From assembly GCA_963718745.1 (NCBI GenBank), contig OY970370.1, positions 868,001 through 932,000 of the forward strand: a stretch of 64,000 bases of DNA, in the 5' to 3' direction. The translations under genes were made by a program, and so were the position numbers. Below, piece after piece: positions 33,042-43,366 of the stretch. Numbering within the stretch: position 1 is the stretch's first letter; the number at the start of each line of letters is the position of its first letter. Under the pieces are notes generated by a model. It was not told the origin of the DNA. It worked only from the letters and a program-made list of their open reading frames with translations, and ran no database searches. Origin of the DNA: Fermentibacter sp963718745 [NCBI: Candidatus Fermentibacterota bacterium] (lineage in GTDB: Bacteria; Fermentibacterota; Fermentibacteria; Fermentibacterales).

Positions 33042-35503
33042 CACGGGATGATGTTCACCAGCCGGCCGGGCACGACCAGCACCCGCCGGGGCTCCTTCCC
33101 TCCCAGGATCTCCCTGATCCGGTCGACCGCGAGCGCGGCCTTCCCGACCTCGTCATCGGGAGCGTCGACCGGAACCACCAGCCTGGCTCTCACCCTGCCC
33201 GCAACCTGTATGGCAAGCTCCACGGTTTCCCTGGCCAGGTCCGCCTCGACCCACTCAGGCCAGGCGGTACGGTGTATCGTCTCCCCCTCCCGGACGAAGC
33301 CGCAGCTGCGGCCGAGTTCCTCGGAGATGAAGGGGGTCATGGGCGCCAGCATGACGAGCAGGCTCCGGAGGGCTTCGCGCCATGTGTGGAGGCACGCCCC
33401 GGCCTGTTCCCTCTCGGAGGCGAGGAAGTTCACGAACTCCATCATCGCCGCGACGCCCGTGTTGAACTGGAAGGTGTCCACGTCCTGCGTGACCTTGCGG
33501 ATCGTCCTCGCGAGCTGGTACCGTAGCTCCTTCTCGAAGTCGGCGTCGCGCGGGAGCAGTGCCGCGGCCTGGGTCTCCACGACCAGGTTCCAGACCCTCT
33601 TCAGGAACCTGTAGGTCCCGGCGATGCCCTCCTCGCTCCACTCTAGCTCCGCCTCGAAGGGTCCCATGAAGAGGATGTAGAGCCTCAGCGCGTCGACGCC
33701 GTATCTCTGCGCCATCTCGTCGGGCGTGACCACATTGCCCTTGGACTTCGACATCTTCTGGTGATCCGACCCGAGCAGCATCCCCTGGTTGAGCAGGACC
33801 TCGAAGGGTTCCTGGAAGCCTACGATCCCTGCGTCGTACATCACCTTGGTCCAGAACCGGGCATAGAGCAGGTGCATCACTGCGTGCTCTGCTCCGCCGA
33901 CGTACAGGTCGACCGGGAGCCAGTAGCGGACAGCTTCCGGATCGAACGGTGCGTCGGCGCATTTCGGTGACGCGAACCTGAGGAAGTACCAGGACGAACA
34001 GGCGAAGCCGGCCATCGTGTTGGTGTCACGGAGGGCCTCCCCGCCGCAGGACGGGCATTCCGTCCGCACCCAGGAATCCACCCTCGCGAGAGGAGACCTG
34101 CCGGTGTCGTCCGGCTCGTAGCTCTCCACTTCGGGGAGGACGACCGGGAGGTCCCTGTCGGGGACCTGCCCGCAAACGGGGCAGTGGACTATCGGGACCG
34201 GGGCGCCCCAGTAGCGCTGCCTGCTGACCAGCCAGTCGCGAATCCTGTATCTGAGAGCCCGGCGTCCGAATCCGCGATCTTCGGCATGACCTGCCATGGC
34301 ATCGCGGGCGGCGGCCGAATCGAGCCCGGTGAACGGACCGCTGTCCATCAGGAGCCCGTCGGCTACGGCAGCGGCCTCGGTGACACCGCGCGGGACGCCG
34401 CCGGGGGCGATCACCTCCCTGATCGGCAGACCGTACCTGGTCGCGAATGCGTGATCCCTCTCGTCGTGGGCCGGAACGGCCATGATCGCGGCAGTGCCAT
34501 AGCCTGCGAGCACATAGTCGGAGACCCAGACCGGTACCTTCTCGCCGCTGTACGGATTGAGGGCGAAGGAACCCGTGAAGACTCCGGTCTTCTCCCTGTC
34601 GGCCGCCAGAGTCCGCTCCCTGTCGGTCCTGGACCTGGCGAGTTCGGCGTAGTCCCTGACCGACCTTATCCTGTCGGAGGAGCAGAGGCTGTCCAGATCG
34701 GGATGCTCGGGCGCGACGACGCAGAAGGTAGCCCCGTAGATCGTGTCGAGCCTCGTCGTATAGACCGGCAGTGTCAGCGTGCCTCCCGGAGGGAGGTCGA
34801 CCACGAAATCAACCTCGGCTCCCTCGGACCTGCCTATCCAGTTTCGCTGCATTGCCTTGATGCTCTCGGGCCAGTCCAGCCCCTCCAGATCGGCAAGCAG
34901 CCTCTCGGCATATGCCGTTATCCTGAAGAACCACTGTCTGAGACGCTTGCGGGTGACCTCGCCCCCGCACCTCCAGCACACCCCGCCGGCTGCCTCCTCG
35001 TTCGAGAGGACGATCCGGCAGGACGGGCACCACATCTGGTCGCTCTCGTCCATGTAGGCGAGACCGCGGTCGAAGAGCATCAGGAAGAAGTGCTGGGTCC
35101 ACCTGTAGTACTCGGGCGAGCTCGAGTTGATCTCGCGCTCCCAGTCGTAGCTGCATTCGACGAGCCTCATCTGCCTGCGGTAGGTGTCCGTGTTCCGGGC
35201 AGTGACGATGCTGGGATGGATGCCGTTCTTGATCGCGTATTCCTCGGCCGGCTGCCCGAAGGCGTCCCATCCCATGGGATGCAGGACGTTGAAGCCGCTC
35301 ATCCGCTTCTTCCGGCTGATCACATCGGTCGGGATGTAGTTCCGGCAATGCCCCACCGACAGACCGGACCCGGATGGATACGGGAAGAAGTCGAGGCAGT
35401 AGAAGGGAGTGGCTCCCGGACGATCACCGGTCCTGTACAGCCCGGCCTTCTCCCAGGTGCCCCTCAGCTTTTCCTCTATCGATCTGAAATCATACCCGTC
35501 CAA
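33041..35503 (-). CDS. leuS: Leucyl-tRNA synthetase
   Basis: Class Ia aminoacyl-tRNA synthetase charging tRNA-Leu, 820 aa, bacterial type. HIGH-type motif in PYPSGSGLSVGH near residues 41-52, CP1 editing domain with the WCPSCRIVLSNEE zinc segment, and KMSKSKGNVVTP later. Length is normal. It is followed by a queuosine-precursor transporter with a 1-nt overlap. Confidence 0.97.
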   Translation of the reverse strand: MDGYDFRSIEEKLRGTWEKAGLYRTGDRPGATPFYCLDFFPYPSGSGLSVGHCRNYIPTDVISRKKRMSGFNVLHPMGWDAFGQPAEEYAIKNGIHPSIVTARNTDTYRRQMRLVECSYDWEREINSSSPEYYRWTQHFFLMLFDRGLAYMDESDQMWCPSCRIVLSNEEAAGGVCWRCGGEVTRKRLRQWFFRITAYAERLLADLEGLDWPESIKAMQRNWIGRSEGAEVDFVVDLPPGGTLTLPVYTTRLDTIYGATFCVVAPEHPDLDSLCSSDRIRSVRDYAELARSRTDRERTLAADREKTGVFTGSFALNPYSGEKVPVWVSDYVLAGYGTAAIMAVPAHDERDHAFATRYGLPIREVIAPGGVPRGVTEAAAVADGLLMDSGPFTGLDSAAARDAMAGHAEDRGFGRRALRYRIRDWLVSRQRYWGAPVPIVHCPVCGQVPDRDLPVVLPEVESYEPDDTGRSPLARVDSWVRTECPSCGGEALRDTNTMAGFACSSWYFLRFASPKCADAPFDPEAVRYWLPVDLYVGGAEHAVMHLLYARFWTKVMYDAGIVGFQEPFEVLLNQGMLLGSDHQKMSKSKGNVVTPDEMAQRYGVDALRLYILFMGPFEAELEWSEEGIAGTYRFLKRVWNLVVETQAAALLPRDADFEKELRYQLARTIRKVTQDVDTFQFNTGVAAMMEFVNFLASEREQAGACLHTWREALRSLLVMLAPMTPFISEELGRSCGFVREGETIHRTAWPEWVEADLARETVELAIQVAGRVRARLVVPVDAPDDEVGKAALAVDRIREILGGKEPRRVLVVPGRLVNIIP

Positions 35504-35553
35504 GGCTCAATCCTCCCGGTTCACACTGATCCGTTGCCGGAGAATGACCGGTA

Positions 35554-38500
35554 TCAGCCCTCCGGAGGCCAGACCTCGTGGTCCTGCTCCGCCGGCACTG
35601 TGATCCGGATTTCGTTTCCATCGAGCTCGAATATGCATCCGGCGAGATCCAGGGCGATGGCCAGCAGCTCGAGCTCGACGCCCGGAGTGACCGAACCCCC
35701 TGCTGCGAGTTCGAGTGCCTTCTCCGCAGGGATCCTCGGATCGAGCGGGCTTTCCCACCTGATCTCGAATACGGCTTTGGAACCCGCTCCCGCCTGTGTT
35801 CCACCTCCGTTTTCCTTTCGGAATGGCGCCCGGCCGACACGGATCGAAGGGATCGAACCCCGCCCCGCAGGGAGGATGCAGGCTTCGAGGATATCGGAAA
35901 GAAGCCCGGCGTCAGCGGTTATCATCGGAGGATCGCTGCTCATGTCCAGATCGGGCGGCCTCCTGCCCTTGCTTATGCATTTCTGCACCAGGAGGTTGAG
36001 CACATCCTCGGATGGCACCCCGGCCGGTCTGGACATCAAGGCGCGGCCCATCAGCCCGGTATACGAGGAGATCTTGGAGAATGAAGCCATGTCCAGCAGG
36101 ACGGACATGATCGCCGGGCGGACCGGATCGTCCTTCCGCAGGAGCCTGGAGAGCGCGGCGAGCCTGCCCCGGGAGGAGTGGATCCTGTCAGGCAGCCAGA
36201 TCGACAGATCCCTGATGACCCTCAGCCAGGGCGGAGGACCCTGCACCGAGTCGGCCGCCCCGGAGAGCCATGCGAATCTGGGTCGCCCGTCCACCATCAG
36301 AGGAAAGACCCTGAGCTTCCGCCCCGAAAGTGTCGAGGAGACGAACGGGGACGCCCGCCCGAGCATGTTCGCCGTCCTCAGGGCTTCGCGGATGCTTGTC
36401 GTCCCGCTGCCGACGAAACGCGAGATGTGCACTCCGCTCTCGACCCACATCCCCTCCATCACCCCTGGAGATGTCAGCAGTCCGTCTTCGTCGGTCAGCA
36501 CCGCGGTCGCATCAGCGGCTGCTCTTCCTTCGGCGATGAGCCCGCGCCCGAGCGAGCAGGAGAGGGAACCGGCCAGGGCGCTCGATGCCAGCGAACCGAT
36601 GATGTCGAGATAGTCCCTGGAGGCGTCCGCGGTCATCTCGAGCCTTGCCGGATGGGTCGGGATCCCGTCCATGGACGGAATCGGGAGCGAGATGGTCCTG
36701 TCACCGCGGGTCCTCCCCGCCCTGGCCTCCATGAGACCGTCGTGCATGGGCAGGAGCGCGGTGACCCCCTCCGCGCCGGTGACCGCAGCGGCGAATTCTG
36801 CAAGTGCCGTGGTGAACTGACGGGGGCCGGCCGCGTATGCCAGCCGGGAGAGGGCGCCGGAATAGAGTCTGGCGGGATCGGCCTGCCTCCTGCCCGCAGC
36901 ATCCCCGGCCGACTCTCCGAGCTTCACTCCGGAGAGTATGCTCACTGCCTCGGATGTGTCCCTCTCGGTTGTCACGGAGCGGAAGAGGCGCCACGAGCAG
37001 CTGGTTTCTGCTCCATCAGAGCCCTTCACCGTCCAGATCATCGGGACCGAGTAGGCGTTCCCGACCATCTTGCGAGCCTCCGCAATACCGCCGATAGGTC
37101 CGAAAAGCATCTCTACGACAGTGCCGGACCTCTTGCGGGCGGATTCGGAGTCGAGCCCGGTTATCTCGGCCATCTCCCTGTTCCAGAAAAGCACGCGCCA
37201 GTCCTCCCCGAAGACCGCGACAGGCAGACCCAGACCCGACACCAGGTCCGAGGAGAACGACTTCTCCTTCTCATACAGGGAGACCATGTGGTCGACCTGG
37301 GAGAGCCTCGTAGCGGATTCCAGTGAGTTGCGGATGTGTGATACGATCAGGGGGGCGTCACGGAGGAAGCTCTGCGCATCGTCGAGTTCCTCGAAGAGCA
37401 GGAGCAGGCAGCCGATGTTGAGCTGCCCCGTACCCACCGGTATGACGTCGACGAAGCCTCCGGTCCCGGAGCCCGGCCGCAGCTCGTCCAGCCTGATGCA
37501 CAGGCCGGGACTCTCGTTCCAGGAGGATCTCTGCAGCCTCAACTCGACGAAGTCCTCCGGGAGCGAGAAGGGCCATTCGCCGCAGGAAGCGGCAAGATGG
37601 CTGGAACCGAGCTTGTCCAGTCTGAACAGTGCGGATGCCGAGGCCCCGGAGATGTCGTTCACGGACAGGGTGATCAGATCCGGCACGGCGGCCGGATCCG
37701 AGCGATCGAGCCTCTCGATGAACTCCGCCATGCGGCCCGTCCTGAGGGACGCTTTCTCGAGAGTCTCCGACAGTACGAAACGATCCGTGAGGTCCTCGAA
37801 GATCCCCACGAGATGGAGGCTGTCGTCCTCGTCGGAGCGGACGGGCCGGAAGGTCTGCGCCACCACCCTGCGTTCCCCGCCGGGGAGGCTGAAGGACACC
37901 GTGGTGGACGGAACCTCGAATTCTCCGGCCTGGAACCTCCTGAAAGCCCTGTCGAGCGAGGCGAAGCTCTCCGGAGGGAGCACCTCGTACACGGGCATCC
38001 CGGGGAGGCCCTCCCTCACTCCGAAGATCTGTCCGAACGAACGGTTCGAGACCAGTATCCTCAGATCGGAACCGAGCATCACGAGCCCGGTCGAAATGCT
38101 CTGGAAGTATGTCTGGTTCATCCTCCTGGCCGAACGCAGCCTCCGCTCGGCCTCGAAACCGTCGGAAGTGTCCAGGAAAACGCCGATCATTCCGGGTCCT
38201 CCCGGAGAGAACACGGCTTCGATCCGCCTCTGCGGGCCGGGTCTTATCTCCGCCCTGACGGAGCGTCCGTCCGCCACGGCGCTCATGACGCCGTTCCATC
38301 CGAAGAGCAGCGGGGCGGGGACGAGAGACTCGAGAGCCCTCCCGAGGGCGGACTCCGGCTGTATCGGAAAAATCTCGCCCATGCGCCGGTTCCAGAGGCG
38401 AACGATCCCGGCGGAGTCGATCCCCGCCACACCCGTGCCGATATCCTCGACCATCGAGCCCCCACCCGCGCCGGCCTCGAGGAACTCGAAAACGGTTACC

Positions 38501-38766
38501 ACGGTCCCGCCGGCCGAAGGATCCAGGGTGAAGACGAGGCTGTCGGAACCGGTCAGGAAGGGAGTCTCGGGGATGCCCGACATCAGGGAGGCGGATAGTC
38601 TCTGCGGGAGCAGGCGGAGCGGGTCGGTGCTCTCGACCAGGGCGCGGGCTTCGATCCCGAGGAGCCTCTCGCAGTCTCCGGAGGCCTGTGACACGCCAGT
38701 GGACGGGCTCCATACGAACCTCGCCCAGGATCTGGTGGCAATATCCGAAGTCCAGCCGTCGTTCAT
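35554..38766 (-). CDS. Multi-PAS/GAF protein with decayed histidine-kinase-like C-terminus
   Basis: 1070-aa cytoplasmic sensor-like protein with no membrane segments. Several PAS-like domains (e.g. FLEAGAGGGSMVEDIGTGVAGID..., STGLVMLGSDLRILVSNRSF and GLPVAVFGEDWRVLFWNREM) alternate with GAF-like regions. The last ~200 residues follow a DHp plus ATPase layout (IHSSRGRLAALSRLL, then ITADAGLLSDILEA and VELELLAIALDLAGCIFELDG), but the N-box Asn and the G-boxes needed for ATP binding are missing. It is probably a pseudokinase or scaffold. No response regulator is adjacent. Confidence 0.75.
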   Translation of the reverse strand: MNDGWTSDIATRSWARFVWSPSTGVSQASGDCERLLGIEARALVESTDPLRLLPQRLSASLMSGIPETPFLTGSDSLVFTLDPSAGGTVVTVFEFLEAGAGGGSMVEDIGTGVAGIDSAGIVRLWNRRMGEIFPIQPESALGRALESLVPAPLLFGWNGVMSAVADGRSVRAEIRPGPQRRIEAVFSPGGPGMIGVFLDTSDGFEAERRLRSARRMNQTYFQSISTGLVMLGSDLRILVSNRSFGQIFGVREGLPGMPVYEVLPPESFASLDRAFRRFQAGEFEVPSTTVSFSLPGGERRVVAQTFRPVRSDEDDSLHLVGIFEDLTDRFVLSETLEKASLRTGRMAEFIERLDRSDPAAVPDLITLSVNDISGASASALFRLDKLGSSHLAASCGEWPFSLPEDFVELRLQRSSWNESPGLCIRLDELRPGSGTGGFVDVIPVGTGQLNIGCLLLLFEELDDAQSFLRDAPLIVSHIRNSLESATRLSQVDHMVSLYEKEKSFSSDLVSGLGLPVAVFGEDWRVLFWNREMAEITGLDSESARKRSGTVVEMLFGPIGGIAEARKMVGNAYSVPMIWTVKGSDGAETSCSWRLFRSVTTERDTSEAVSILSGVKLGESAGDAAGRRQADPARLYSGALSRLAYAAGPRQFTTALAEFAAAVTGAEGVTALLPMHDGLMEARAGRTRGDRTISLPIPSMDGIPTHPARLEMTADASRDYLDIIGSLASSALAGSLSCSLGRGLIAEGRAAADATAVLTDEDGLLTSPGVMEGMWVESGVHISRFVGSGTTSIREALRTANMLGRASPFVSSTLSGRKLRVFPLMVDGRPRFAWLSGAADSVQGPPPWLRVIRDLSIWLPDRIHSSRGRLAALSRLLRKDDPVRPAIMSVLLDMASFSKISSYTGLMGRALMSRPAGVPSEDVLNLLVQKCISKGRRPPDLDMSSDPPMITADAGLLSDILEACILPAGRGSIPSIRVGRAPFRKENGGGTQAGAGSKAVFEIRWESPLDPRIPAEKALELAAGGSVTPGVELELLAIALDLAGCIFELDGNEIRITVPAEQDHEVWPPEG

Positions 38767-38903
38767 GCTTCAGTCATCTTCCCTCGACCAACCCGTGCTC
38801 GCCGGACGGGTATCAGGAACCGAGCCGCCTCTCCGGACGCCGCGGGTTGCCCTCCGACCGGTCCCGAGCGATCTTCGACAGGACGCGGACGGAGGAGGCC
38901 GGT

Positions 38904-39305
38904 TTGGACAGGACGCTCGTGATCATAAAGCCCAATGCGGTGCAGAGAGGGCTGGCGGGTGAGTTCATAAGCCGTTTCGAGAAACGGGGGTTCAGGATCT
39001 CCGCCCTCATGCTGACCACCATCGACAGCCCGCGCGCCCGCATCCACTACGCAGAGCACGCGGGAATGCCCTTCTTCGAGGATCTCATCACCTTCATGAC
39101 CAGCGGACCTTCGATCGTCATGGTCCTGGAGGCTCCCGGAGCCGTCACCCTCGTTCGGAGCATGGTCGGGGATACGAATCCCTCGAACGCACACCCGGGG
39201 ACGATCCGCGGGGATTACGCAATGACAACCCGCTTGAACATGATCCATGCCTCCGACTCCGAGAGCAGCGCCGAGAGGGAGATAGATCTGTTCTTCGGTC
39301 CCTGA
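38904..39305 (+). CDS. ndk: Nucleoside diphosphate kinase
   Basis: 133-aa enzyme exchanging gamma-phosphate among NTPs. The N-terminal LVIIKPNAVQRGL binds nucleotide, and the active-site His lies in LNMIHASDS, with NAHPGTIRGDYA upstream. TTG 38904 is used because GGAGG lies just upstream and the Ndk fold begins immediately; the longer open frame runs into the divergent PAS gene. Confidence 0.93.
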   Translation: MDRTLVIIKPNAVQRGLAGEFISRFEKRGFRISALMLTTIDSPRARIHYAEHAGMPFFEDLITFMTSGPSIVMVLEAPGAVTLVRSMVGDTNPSNAHPGTIRGDYAMTTRLNMIHASDSESSAEREIDLFFGP

Positions 39306-39339
39306 CGGATCCCGGCAGCCCCGGATACCGCCCTGGTTG

Positions 39340-40422
39340 TCAGAGAGTCCAGTCGAGTCCCAGGCCGAAATAGCCCAGCCTGTCGTCAACGGTGTCGAAT
39401 CCCTCGAATCCGAAGGCTACAGCCTGTCTAGAGGTGTTGTGGAAGGCGAAGCTCCCCTGCAGGACTGCCTTGCCGAGGGATATGGCGACTCCGAATCCGA
39501 TGCCGAGGTTGCTCCTGCTCGAATCCGAACCCCTGTCCGAGAAGAACAGCCCGCCTCCCATGACGAATCCCGGATTCGGGGAGAAGCGGGCCGATACCCG
39601 GCCGAGGAAGGTGTTCGCCTCTCCGGGATCCCTGATCTCTCCCTCCAGTCCGAAGGAGAATGCCTCCGTCGTCCCGCTCGAATAGAGGATCGCTCCTGCA
39701 GCGACCCTGGAAGGGTAGTGGTCCGAGCCAGATATCCATGACAGCGAGGCCGTGTTCGCCCCGAAGGGGACGGTCGCGCCCGCATGGACGCAGATCCCGC
39801 TCTCTTCCCATCCCCAGGTGGCCGTGGAATCGTCTTCGCCGACCCTGTCTTCGAACTCGTACACGAAGTCGGTCGAGCCGAATCTCGGTCCGGCGGAGAC
39901 TCCGATCGAGAGCCATCTGGCGACCCGGTAGGAGCATCCTGCCACCGCCTCCCAGAGCCCGCCGTCCGATTCGAGGGTCTCTGAACCTGTGATGTAGCCG
40001 GGGATGAGCGGATCGTCGGCAATGTAGTGCTGGCCGTCGTACGTGAGGTCGCTGACCCGCGCGATGCCCGCGCCCAGCGACAGGGAGCGGCCGGCCGGGA
40101 TCCGGACCGCGAGGGACGCGGGGCCGAGACCCATGTAGCTCCGAGTGTGTCGTCCGGTGCTGTCCTCGACGGTCTCGGTGGCGATTCCGGGGCCGAAGTT
40201 GAACTCCAGGCCGGTAGACGAGACCCTTCCCAGGTTGGCAGGATTCAGGAGCACGGAGGAGGGCTGACCGTAGCCTATTGCGATGGTCCCGCCCATCTGG
40301 AGATTGCCTGCGGTTATGCCGGCGATGATCGTTCCCTGGTCGAGGGCGTCCTCATAGCCGTAACCCCACGAGGGGCGGAAGGAGAGCGCGAGAACCAGCG
40401 CAAGCGATGCGAGCGCCTTCAT
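39340..40422 (-). CDS. Outer-membrane beta-barrel protein (FadL/PorV-like)
   Basis: 360-aa exported protein with signal peptide (MKALASLALVLALSFRPSWG). Repeated amphipathic strands and the early GYGQPSSVLLNPANLGRV segment resemble UPF0164/FadL/PorV-type barrels. PorV is an outer-membrane T9SS component, so a role in that pathway is possible, but sequence alone cannot show it. No neighbour points to a substrate. Confidence 0.65.
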   Translation of the reverse strand: MKALASLALVLALSFRPSWGYGYEDALDQGTIIAGITAGNLQMGGTIAIGYGQPSSVLLNPANLGRVSSTGLEFNFGPGIATETVEDSTGRHTRSYMGLGPASLAVRIPAGRSLSLGAGIARVSDLTYDGQHYIADDPLIPGYITGSETLESDGGLWEAVAGCSYRVARWLSIGVSAGPRFGSTDFVYEFEDRVGEDDSTATWGWEESGICVHAGATVPFGANTASLSWISGSDHYPSRVAAGAILYSSGTTEAFSFGLEGEIRDPGEANTFLGRVSARFSPNPGFVMGGGLFFSDRGSDSSRSNLGIGFGVAISLGKAVLQGSFAFHNTSRQAVAFGFEGFDTVDDRLGYFGLGLDWTL

Positions 40423-40438
40423 GTCTGGACACCTCCAT

Positions 40439-40458
40439 CCGCCCCCGTGAGAGGGCGG
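40439..40458 (-). terminator. Short hairpin between the VOR operon and the barrel gene
   Basis: CCGCCC (40439-40444) pairs with GGGCGG (40453-40458) across an 8-nt loop. It lies just after the stop of the gamma-fused subunit gene. No T-run. Confidence 0.3.
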
Positions 40459-40459
40459 G

Positions 40460-41899
40460 TCAGTTCCTGCCGGACTGGCCGTTCACGAAGTCGTAACCGG
40501 CTCTGACAGCCTTCTCGTTTAGCTTCACGATCGCTTCGCCCGAGAAGAGCTTCGGCAGGATCGCCACTATGTCGTCGATTGCGAAAAGGCTGGTCGCCGC
40601 GGCGAACGCCCCTGCCGCAACCATGCTCTGCACCTTGGTATTCCCCAGCTCGTCCGCCAGTCCTGTGATCGGCACCGCGAGGATGCGGATGTCCTTCCGC
40701 TTCGGCTCGATCTCGATCAGGGTGCTGTTGTAGATCAGGATGCCGCCCGGCTGGACTATCTCCTCGAACTTCTCCAGGCTGGGTCTGTTCAACGAGATGA
40801 GCACGTCCGGATGGCTCGCCTCGGCGGCTCCGATGGTGTCATCCTGGATCTTCACGGAGCAGTTGGCCGTGCCGCCCCTCATCTCGGGGCCGTAGGACGG
40901 CAGCCATGAGACGTTGTAACCGTACTCCAGCCCGACGTTGGCCAGCACGACACCGGTCGAGAGAACTCCCTGCCCGCCGAACCCGGCGATGCGAATCGAG
41001 GGGTTGGCGCAGGCAGCTGCATTCCCCGGTCTGCTGAAAGGCTTGTGGGCTGCACCGTCCAGCCCGAGGACGCTTCTCACCCGCCCTGGATCGAGGACGG
41101 GAACCGGCCTCTGGAGGGGATTCGCTTCGGCCCCCTTGTCTCTGAGAGTCCCCAGGGGGTAGACCTCGAGCATCTTCTCCTTTATCCAGTTCTGGCTCTC
41201 TACGGCACCGAGCTTCCAGTTGCTCGGGCACATGCTCAGCACCTCGACCAGGGAGAAGCCCTTCTTGTCCATGTTGTACTGGAGGGCCTTGCGAACGGCG
41301 GCCCGCGTCTTCCGGATGTTGGGGACGTCGTGGAGGGACGTCCTGGCGATGAAGACTGGCGCATGGAGGGAGTCGAGGAGCTCGGCCACCTTCATGGGGT
41401 AGCCGTCCGTCACTGGGTTCCTGCCGTAGGGGGTCGTGGTCGTCTTCATGCCCTCCAGGGTCGTCGGGGCCATCTGCCCGCCCGTCATCCCGTAGATGGC
41501 GTTGTTCACGAAGAACACCGTGATGTTCTCGCCCCTGTTGGCCGACTGGAGGATGTGGTTCCCGCCGATCGCCGCCAGGTCGCCGTCGCCCTGGTAGCTG
41601 ATCACTACGCTCCCGGGATTGGCCCTGGACACCGCGGTGGCTACGGCCGGAGCCCGGCCATGGGGCACCTGGAGGTTCCCCGTGTTGAAGTAGTAATAGG
41701 CGAAGACGCTGCAGCCCACCGGGCTTATCAGTATCGTCCTGTCGGTTATCTCGAAATCCTCGAGAGCCTCCGCTATCAGTTTGTGGAGGATCCCGTGCCC
41801 GCATCCGGGGCAGTAGTGAGTGACGCTCTTCTCCGCACCCGGCTTGTGCTTGTAGACATCCATGAACCCGCGAGGCTTCCGGAGGACGGCGCCTTTCAT
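40460..41899 (-). CDS. 2-oxoacid:ferredoxin oxidoreductase, fused beta (TPP) and gamma subunits
   Basis: 479-aa fusion. Residues about 1-290 form the thiamine-pyrophosphate subunit ([40 protein letters not shown]), and residues about 305-479 form the gamma subunit ([26 protein letters not shown]). With the alpha subunit and ferredoxin it oxidatively decarboxylates branched or aryl 2-oxoacids to acyl-CoA, reducing ferredoxin. The ATG overlaps the alpha-subunit stop (ATGA). Confidence 0.92.
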   Translation of the reverse strand: MKGAVLRKPRGFMDVYKHKPGAEKSVTHYCPGCGHGILHKLIAEALEDFEITDRTILISPVGCSVFAYYYFNTGNLQVPHGRAPAVATAVSRANPGSVVISYQGDGDLAAIGGNHILQSANRGENITVFFVNNAIYGMTGGQMAPTTLEGMKTTTTPYGRNPVTDGYPMKVAELLDSLHAPVFIARTSLHDVPNIRKTRAAVRKALQYNMDKKGFSLVEVLSMCPSNWKLGAVESQNWIKEKMLEVYPLGTLRDKGAEANPLQRPVPVLDPGRVRSVLGLDGAAHKPFSRPGNAAACANPSIRIAGFGGQGVLSTGVVLANVGLEYGYNVSWLPSYGPEMRGGTANCSVKIQDDTIGAAEASHPDVLISLNRPSLEKFEEIVQPGGILIYNSTLIEIEPKRKDIRILAVPITGLADELGNTKVQSMVAAGAFAAATSLFAIDDIVAILPKLFSGEAIVKLNEKAVRAGYDFVNGQSGRN

Positions 41900-42954
41900 A
41901 TCTTCACCCCGTAAATCCCGGAGATCTTTTCGAGGATCTCCGAAGCGGAGGGCACATTCCCGCCGACCCTGTAGTAGAAGTCCGACTTCAATCTCCCGCC
42001 CAGGGCCAGGTCGACGTCGTCGATCAGCTGGCCGGTCGAGAGTTCGACAGTCAGTACCTTTCTGATGCCGCGGTCCGGAAGCGCCGCGATCCGTGCCTTG
42101 GGGAAGGGGAAGAGCGTGATGGGTCTGAACATGCCGATGCGCACACCCTTGCTCCTCGCCTCGTCGACCACCGTCCTGAGCACCCTGCTGATGCAGCCGT
42201 AGCCTATCACGGCATACTCCGCGTCATCCAGGCGGTACTCCTCGAACCTCACCTCGTCGCGTTCTATCGTCAGGTACTTGTCTCTGAGCTGGTTGTTCCA
42301 CCACTCGAGCTCGTCGTGCGCAAGATAGATCGAGTTTATGAGGTTCTTCGACCCGGCGTCGCCCCTCACGGACCAGGCCGACTTGTCCGGGAAGGAGGTC
42401 ACCGGTTCGGGTATCTCTACCGACTCCATCATCTGCCCGATCACACCGTCAGACAGGACGAACGCCGGGTTGCGGTACTTGTCCGCAAGCTCGAAGGCGA
42501 GCATCGTCAGGTCGCACATCTCCTGGCAGGAGTTGGGCGCGAGTACGATCACGCGATAGTTCCCGTGGCCGCCGCCCTTGACCACCTGATTGTAGTCGCT
42601 CTGCTCGGGTCCGATGTTACCGAGGCCCGGACCGCCTCTCATGATGTCCACCACGACGCATGGCAGGGCCGAACCCGCACAGTAGGACAGGCCCTCCTGC
42701 TTGAGGCTGATGCCCGGTCCGGAGCTCGCCGTCATCACCCGCTTGCCGCAGCCTGCAGCTCCGTAGACCATGTTGATGGCAGCCGTCTCGCATTCGGCCT
42801 GCAGGAAGGTCCTGCCGAGCTTTGGCATTATCTCGGCAGCCGCTTCGGCGATCTCGCTCGCAGGCGTGATCGGGTATCCGTAGTAGGCCTCGCAGCCCGC
42901 CAGGACGGCACCGTACACTGCCGCATAGTTACCCTTCATGAGCTTGCGCGCCAT
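41896..42954 (-). CDS. vorB: 2-oxoisovalerate-type ferredoxin oxidoreductase alpha subunit
   Basis: 352-aa VorB-like subunit binding the pyrimidine side of TPP. The N-terminal [28 protein letters not shown] and the [15 protein letters not shown] and [15 protein letters not shown] segments are characteristic. GGAGGGGG precedes the ATG. It forms one operon with the upstream ferredoxin and the downstream beta-gamma fusion. The preferred 2-oxoacid (branched-chain is most likely) is inferred from family resemblance. Confidence 0.92.
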   Translation of the reverse strand: MARKLMKGNYAAVYGAVLAGCEAYYGYPITPASEIAEAAAEIMPKLGRTFLQAECETAAINMVYGAAGCGKRVMTASSGPGISLKQEGLSYCAGSALPCVVVDIMRGGPGLGNIGPEQSDYNQVVKGGGHGNYRVIVLAPNSCQEMCDLTMLAFELADKYRNPAFVLSDGVIGQMMESVEIPEPVTSFPDKSAWSVRGDAGSKNLINSIYLAHDELEWWNNQLRDKYLTIERDEVRFEEYRLDDAEYAVIGYGCISRVLRTVVDEARSKGVRIGMFRPITLFPFPKARIAALPDRGIRKVLTVELSTGQLIDDVDLALGGRLKSDFYYRVGGNVPSASEILEKISGIYGVKI

Positions 42955-42955
42955 C

Positions 42956-43201
42956 TCACACCCCCTCCGGGACGTAATCCTTGAGGTATACGGTGACAGC
43001 GCCCGGCTCCGGACAGGAGTAGAAGCAGCTCCCGCAGCCTATGCATCCCTCGCCCTTGTAGCTCGAGGGGTGATAACCCTTCGAATTGAGGTGAGATGAC
43101 AACTCCAGTACCTTTGCGGGGCAGGCGTTGACGCACAACCCGCAGCCCTTGCACTCCTCCTGGTCGATCTCGCAGAAGGGGTACTTCCTCGGACCGTCCA
43201 C
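42956..43201 (-). CDS. VOR delta-type two-cluster ferredoxin subunit
   Basis: 81-aa [4Fe-4S]x2 ferredoxin ([12 protein letters not shown] and [12 protein letters not shown]), the electron-transfer delta subunit of the VOR complex. GTG 43201 is chosen because AAGGAGG lies 5 nt upstream; an ATG at 43222 and a longer frame from 43285 lack such a site. It is the first gene of the VOR operon and is divergent from tetR. Confidence 0.88.
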   Translation of the reverse strand: MDGPRKYPFCEIDQEECKGCGLCVNACPAKVLELSSHLNSKGYHPSSYKGEGCIGCGSCFYSCPEPGAVTVYLKDYVPEGV

Positions 43202-43299
43202 AGCGACCTCCTTGGGCAGCATGAGCGACTCTGGTTGGCAACCCTGATCGAAAAAGATGGGCTTGAAGAGTTGGCAAGTCAACAAGGCCGGGGCATCCG

Positions 43300-43327
43300 T
43301 TGACCTTTACCTACCGTTAGGTATAAT
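43300..43327 (+). promoter_or_regulatory. Sigma-70 promoter of the tetR-tolC operon
   Basis: TTGACC (43300-43305), 16-nt spacer, TATAAT (43322-43327, perfect -10). It faces the TetR-type repressor gene at 43367. Confidence 0.8.
43308..43323. promoter_or_regulatory. Palindromic TetR-type operator
   Basis: TACCTA (43308-43313) and TAGGTA (43318-43323) form a perfect palindrome around CCGT, filling the promoter spacer and touching the -10 element. Its position predicts autorepression by the TetR protein at 43367. It may also affect the divergent VOR promoter. Confidence 0.7.
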
Positions 43328-43366
43328 CCCGCTTCCAATCGAGGGGATCATGAACACGGAGAGGCG

